Assembly: GCA_900769765.1 (NCBI GenBank)
Contig: CAAGHW010000105.1
Coordinates: forward strand, 1 to 32,848
Direction of reading: 5' to 3'
Length of the DNA stretch: 32,848 bases
DNA from: Bacteroidaceae bacterium
GTDB lineage: Bacteria > Bacteroidota > Bacteroidia > Bacteroidales > Bacteroidaceae
A model generated the notes under the pieces. It searched no databases. It was not told where the DNA came from and worked only from the letters and a program-made list of their open reading frames with translations. Made by a program: the position numbers and the translations under genes. Positions 32,552 through 32,848 of the stretch are shown here, in pieces (positions within the stretch are counted from its first letter, which is position 1; every line of letters starts with the position of its first letter).

Positions 32552-32848
32552 ACCTTTGAGCAGGCAAACCCTGCCATTACATTTTAAACCGCCACACCGT
32601 AGGGGCGAGGTCGGCTCGCCCTTACATTTGCAACACCTTTCTGGGCAGGCAAACCCAGCCATTACATTTTAAACCGCCATACGTAGGGGCGAGGTCGGCT
32701 CGCCCTTACATTTGCAACACCTTTCTGGGCAGGCAAACCCTGTTTTATGCAACCCGGTATTTAACCGCCACACCGTAGGGGCGAGGTCGGCTCGCCCTTA
32801 CATTTGCAACACCTTTCTGGGCAGGCAAACCCGGCCCCTACATTTTAA
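32552..32848. repeat. Tandem hairpin repeat array (period about 84-92 bp), open at the window end
   Basis: GCAGGCAAACCC occurs at 32560, 32645, 32729 and 32821 (periods 85, 84, 92). Between successive copies lies a second hairpin, GGGCGAG-GTCGG-CTCGCCC, flanked by GTAG and TTAC (27-nt blocks at 32599-32625, 32683-32709, 32775-32801), followed by ATTTGCAACACCTTTCT. Around the first motif, GCAGG pairs with CCTGC; in the second unit CTGGG pairs with CCCAG. Unit lengths are not multiples of three, so it is non-coding. The third unit has an 8-bp longer spacer. The array starts 36 bp upstream of the NfnAB start and continues past the window. Confidence 0.88.

Noticed and set aside
32552..32848. CRISPR array
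   Set aside because: Units are contiguous repeats with internal hairpins, not short identical repeats separated by unique 30-40-bp spacers, and no cas gene is near.
1..32848. tRNA, rRNA or well-known riboswitch
   Set aside because: No T-loop-like GGTTCGAATCC pattern with matching acceptor stem, no rRNA segments and no recognisable riboswitch aptamer were seen on reading; a tRNAscan-SE and Rfam search would settle it.

Overview
The window reads as chromosomal DNA of a member of the order Bacteroidales (phylum Bacteroidota). The basis is the gene content (FloA/NfeD, a fused NfnAB-type transhydrogenase, fasciclin lipoprotein, surface GH20 hexosaminidase, lysyl-tRNA synthetase with a C-terminal extension), lipoproteins with acidic residues after the lipid-modified Cys, the near absence of Shine-Dalgarno sites, and several matches to the Bacteroidales sigma-ABfr promoter (-7 box TAnnTTTG or TAnnTTCG, -33 TTG). 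No rRNA, tRNA, CRISPR array, transposase or clear prophage gene was seen.

Layout. 1-1001: AT-rich accessory-looking segment with two overlapping small unknown genes, then 343 bp of non-coding DNA with a five-copy TTGCA motif at exact 10-bp spacing and a strong terminator. 1002-6436 (minus strand): mnmE, and upstream of it a probable operon running TPR/PD40 exported protein - nfeD - floA - nucleoside phosphorylase. 6604-7745 (plus): ttcA overlapping a DUF486 membrane protein. 7928-12431: fasciclin-type lipoprotein and GH20 beta-hexosaminidase, with no SusC/SusD pair nearby. 12516-15280: phoH, purC, aroE. 15302-16087 (minus): mazG, convergent with aroE. 16197-28077 (plus): a long co-directional block of housekeeping genes: valS, a coiled-coil membrane-anchored unknown, UDP-glucuronate decarboxylase, lysS, gpsA, pgi, a HAD phosphatase, prmC, recX and comF. 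28199-29203 (minus): class II fructose-bisphosphate aldolase. 29434-30180 (plus): a lytic transglycosylase. 30224-32515 (minus): the fused NfnAB-like transhydrogenase. 32552-32848: a tandem repeat array that runs to the window edge.

The genes serve central metabolism (pgi, fba, gpsA, NfnAB), translation and tRNA modification (valS, lysS, ttcA, mnmE, prmC), envelope and surface functions (FloA/NfeD, lytic transglycosylase, UDP-xylose synthesis, GH20, fasciclin), and nucleotide metabolism (purC, nucleoside phosphorylase, mazG). No novel protein system is evident. The more unusual signals are non-coding: (i) a ~115-nt element present twice (after the nucleoside phosphorylase and after gpsA), in the same orientation relative to the upstream gene, whose terminal stem shows compensatory base changes; (ii) a second repeat family with a GGGGAGG-type hairpin, also in two copies; (iii) the terminal tandem hairpin array; (iv) the 10-bp-phased TTGCA motif; (v) long perfect terminator stems that extend into coding sequence.
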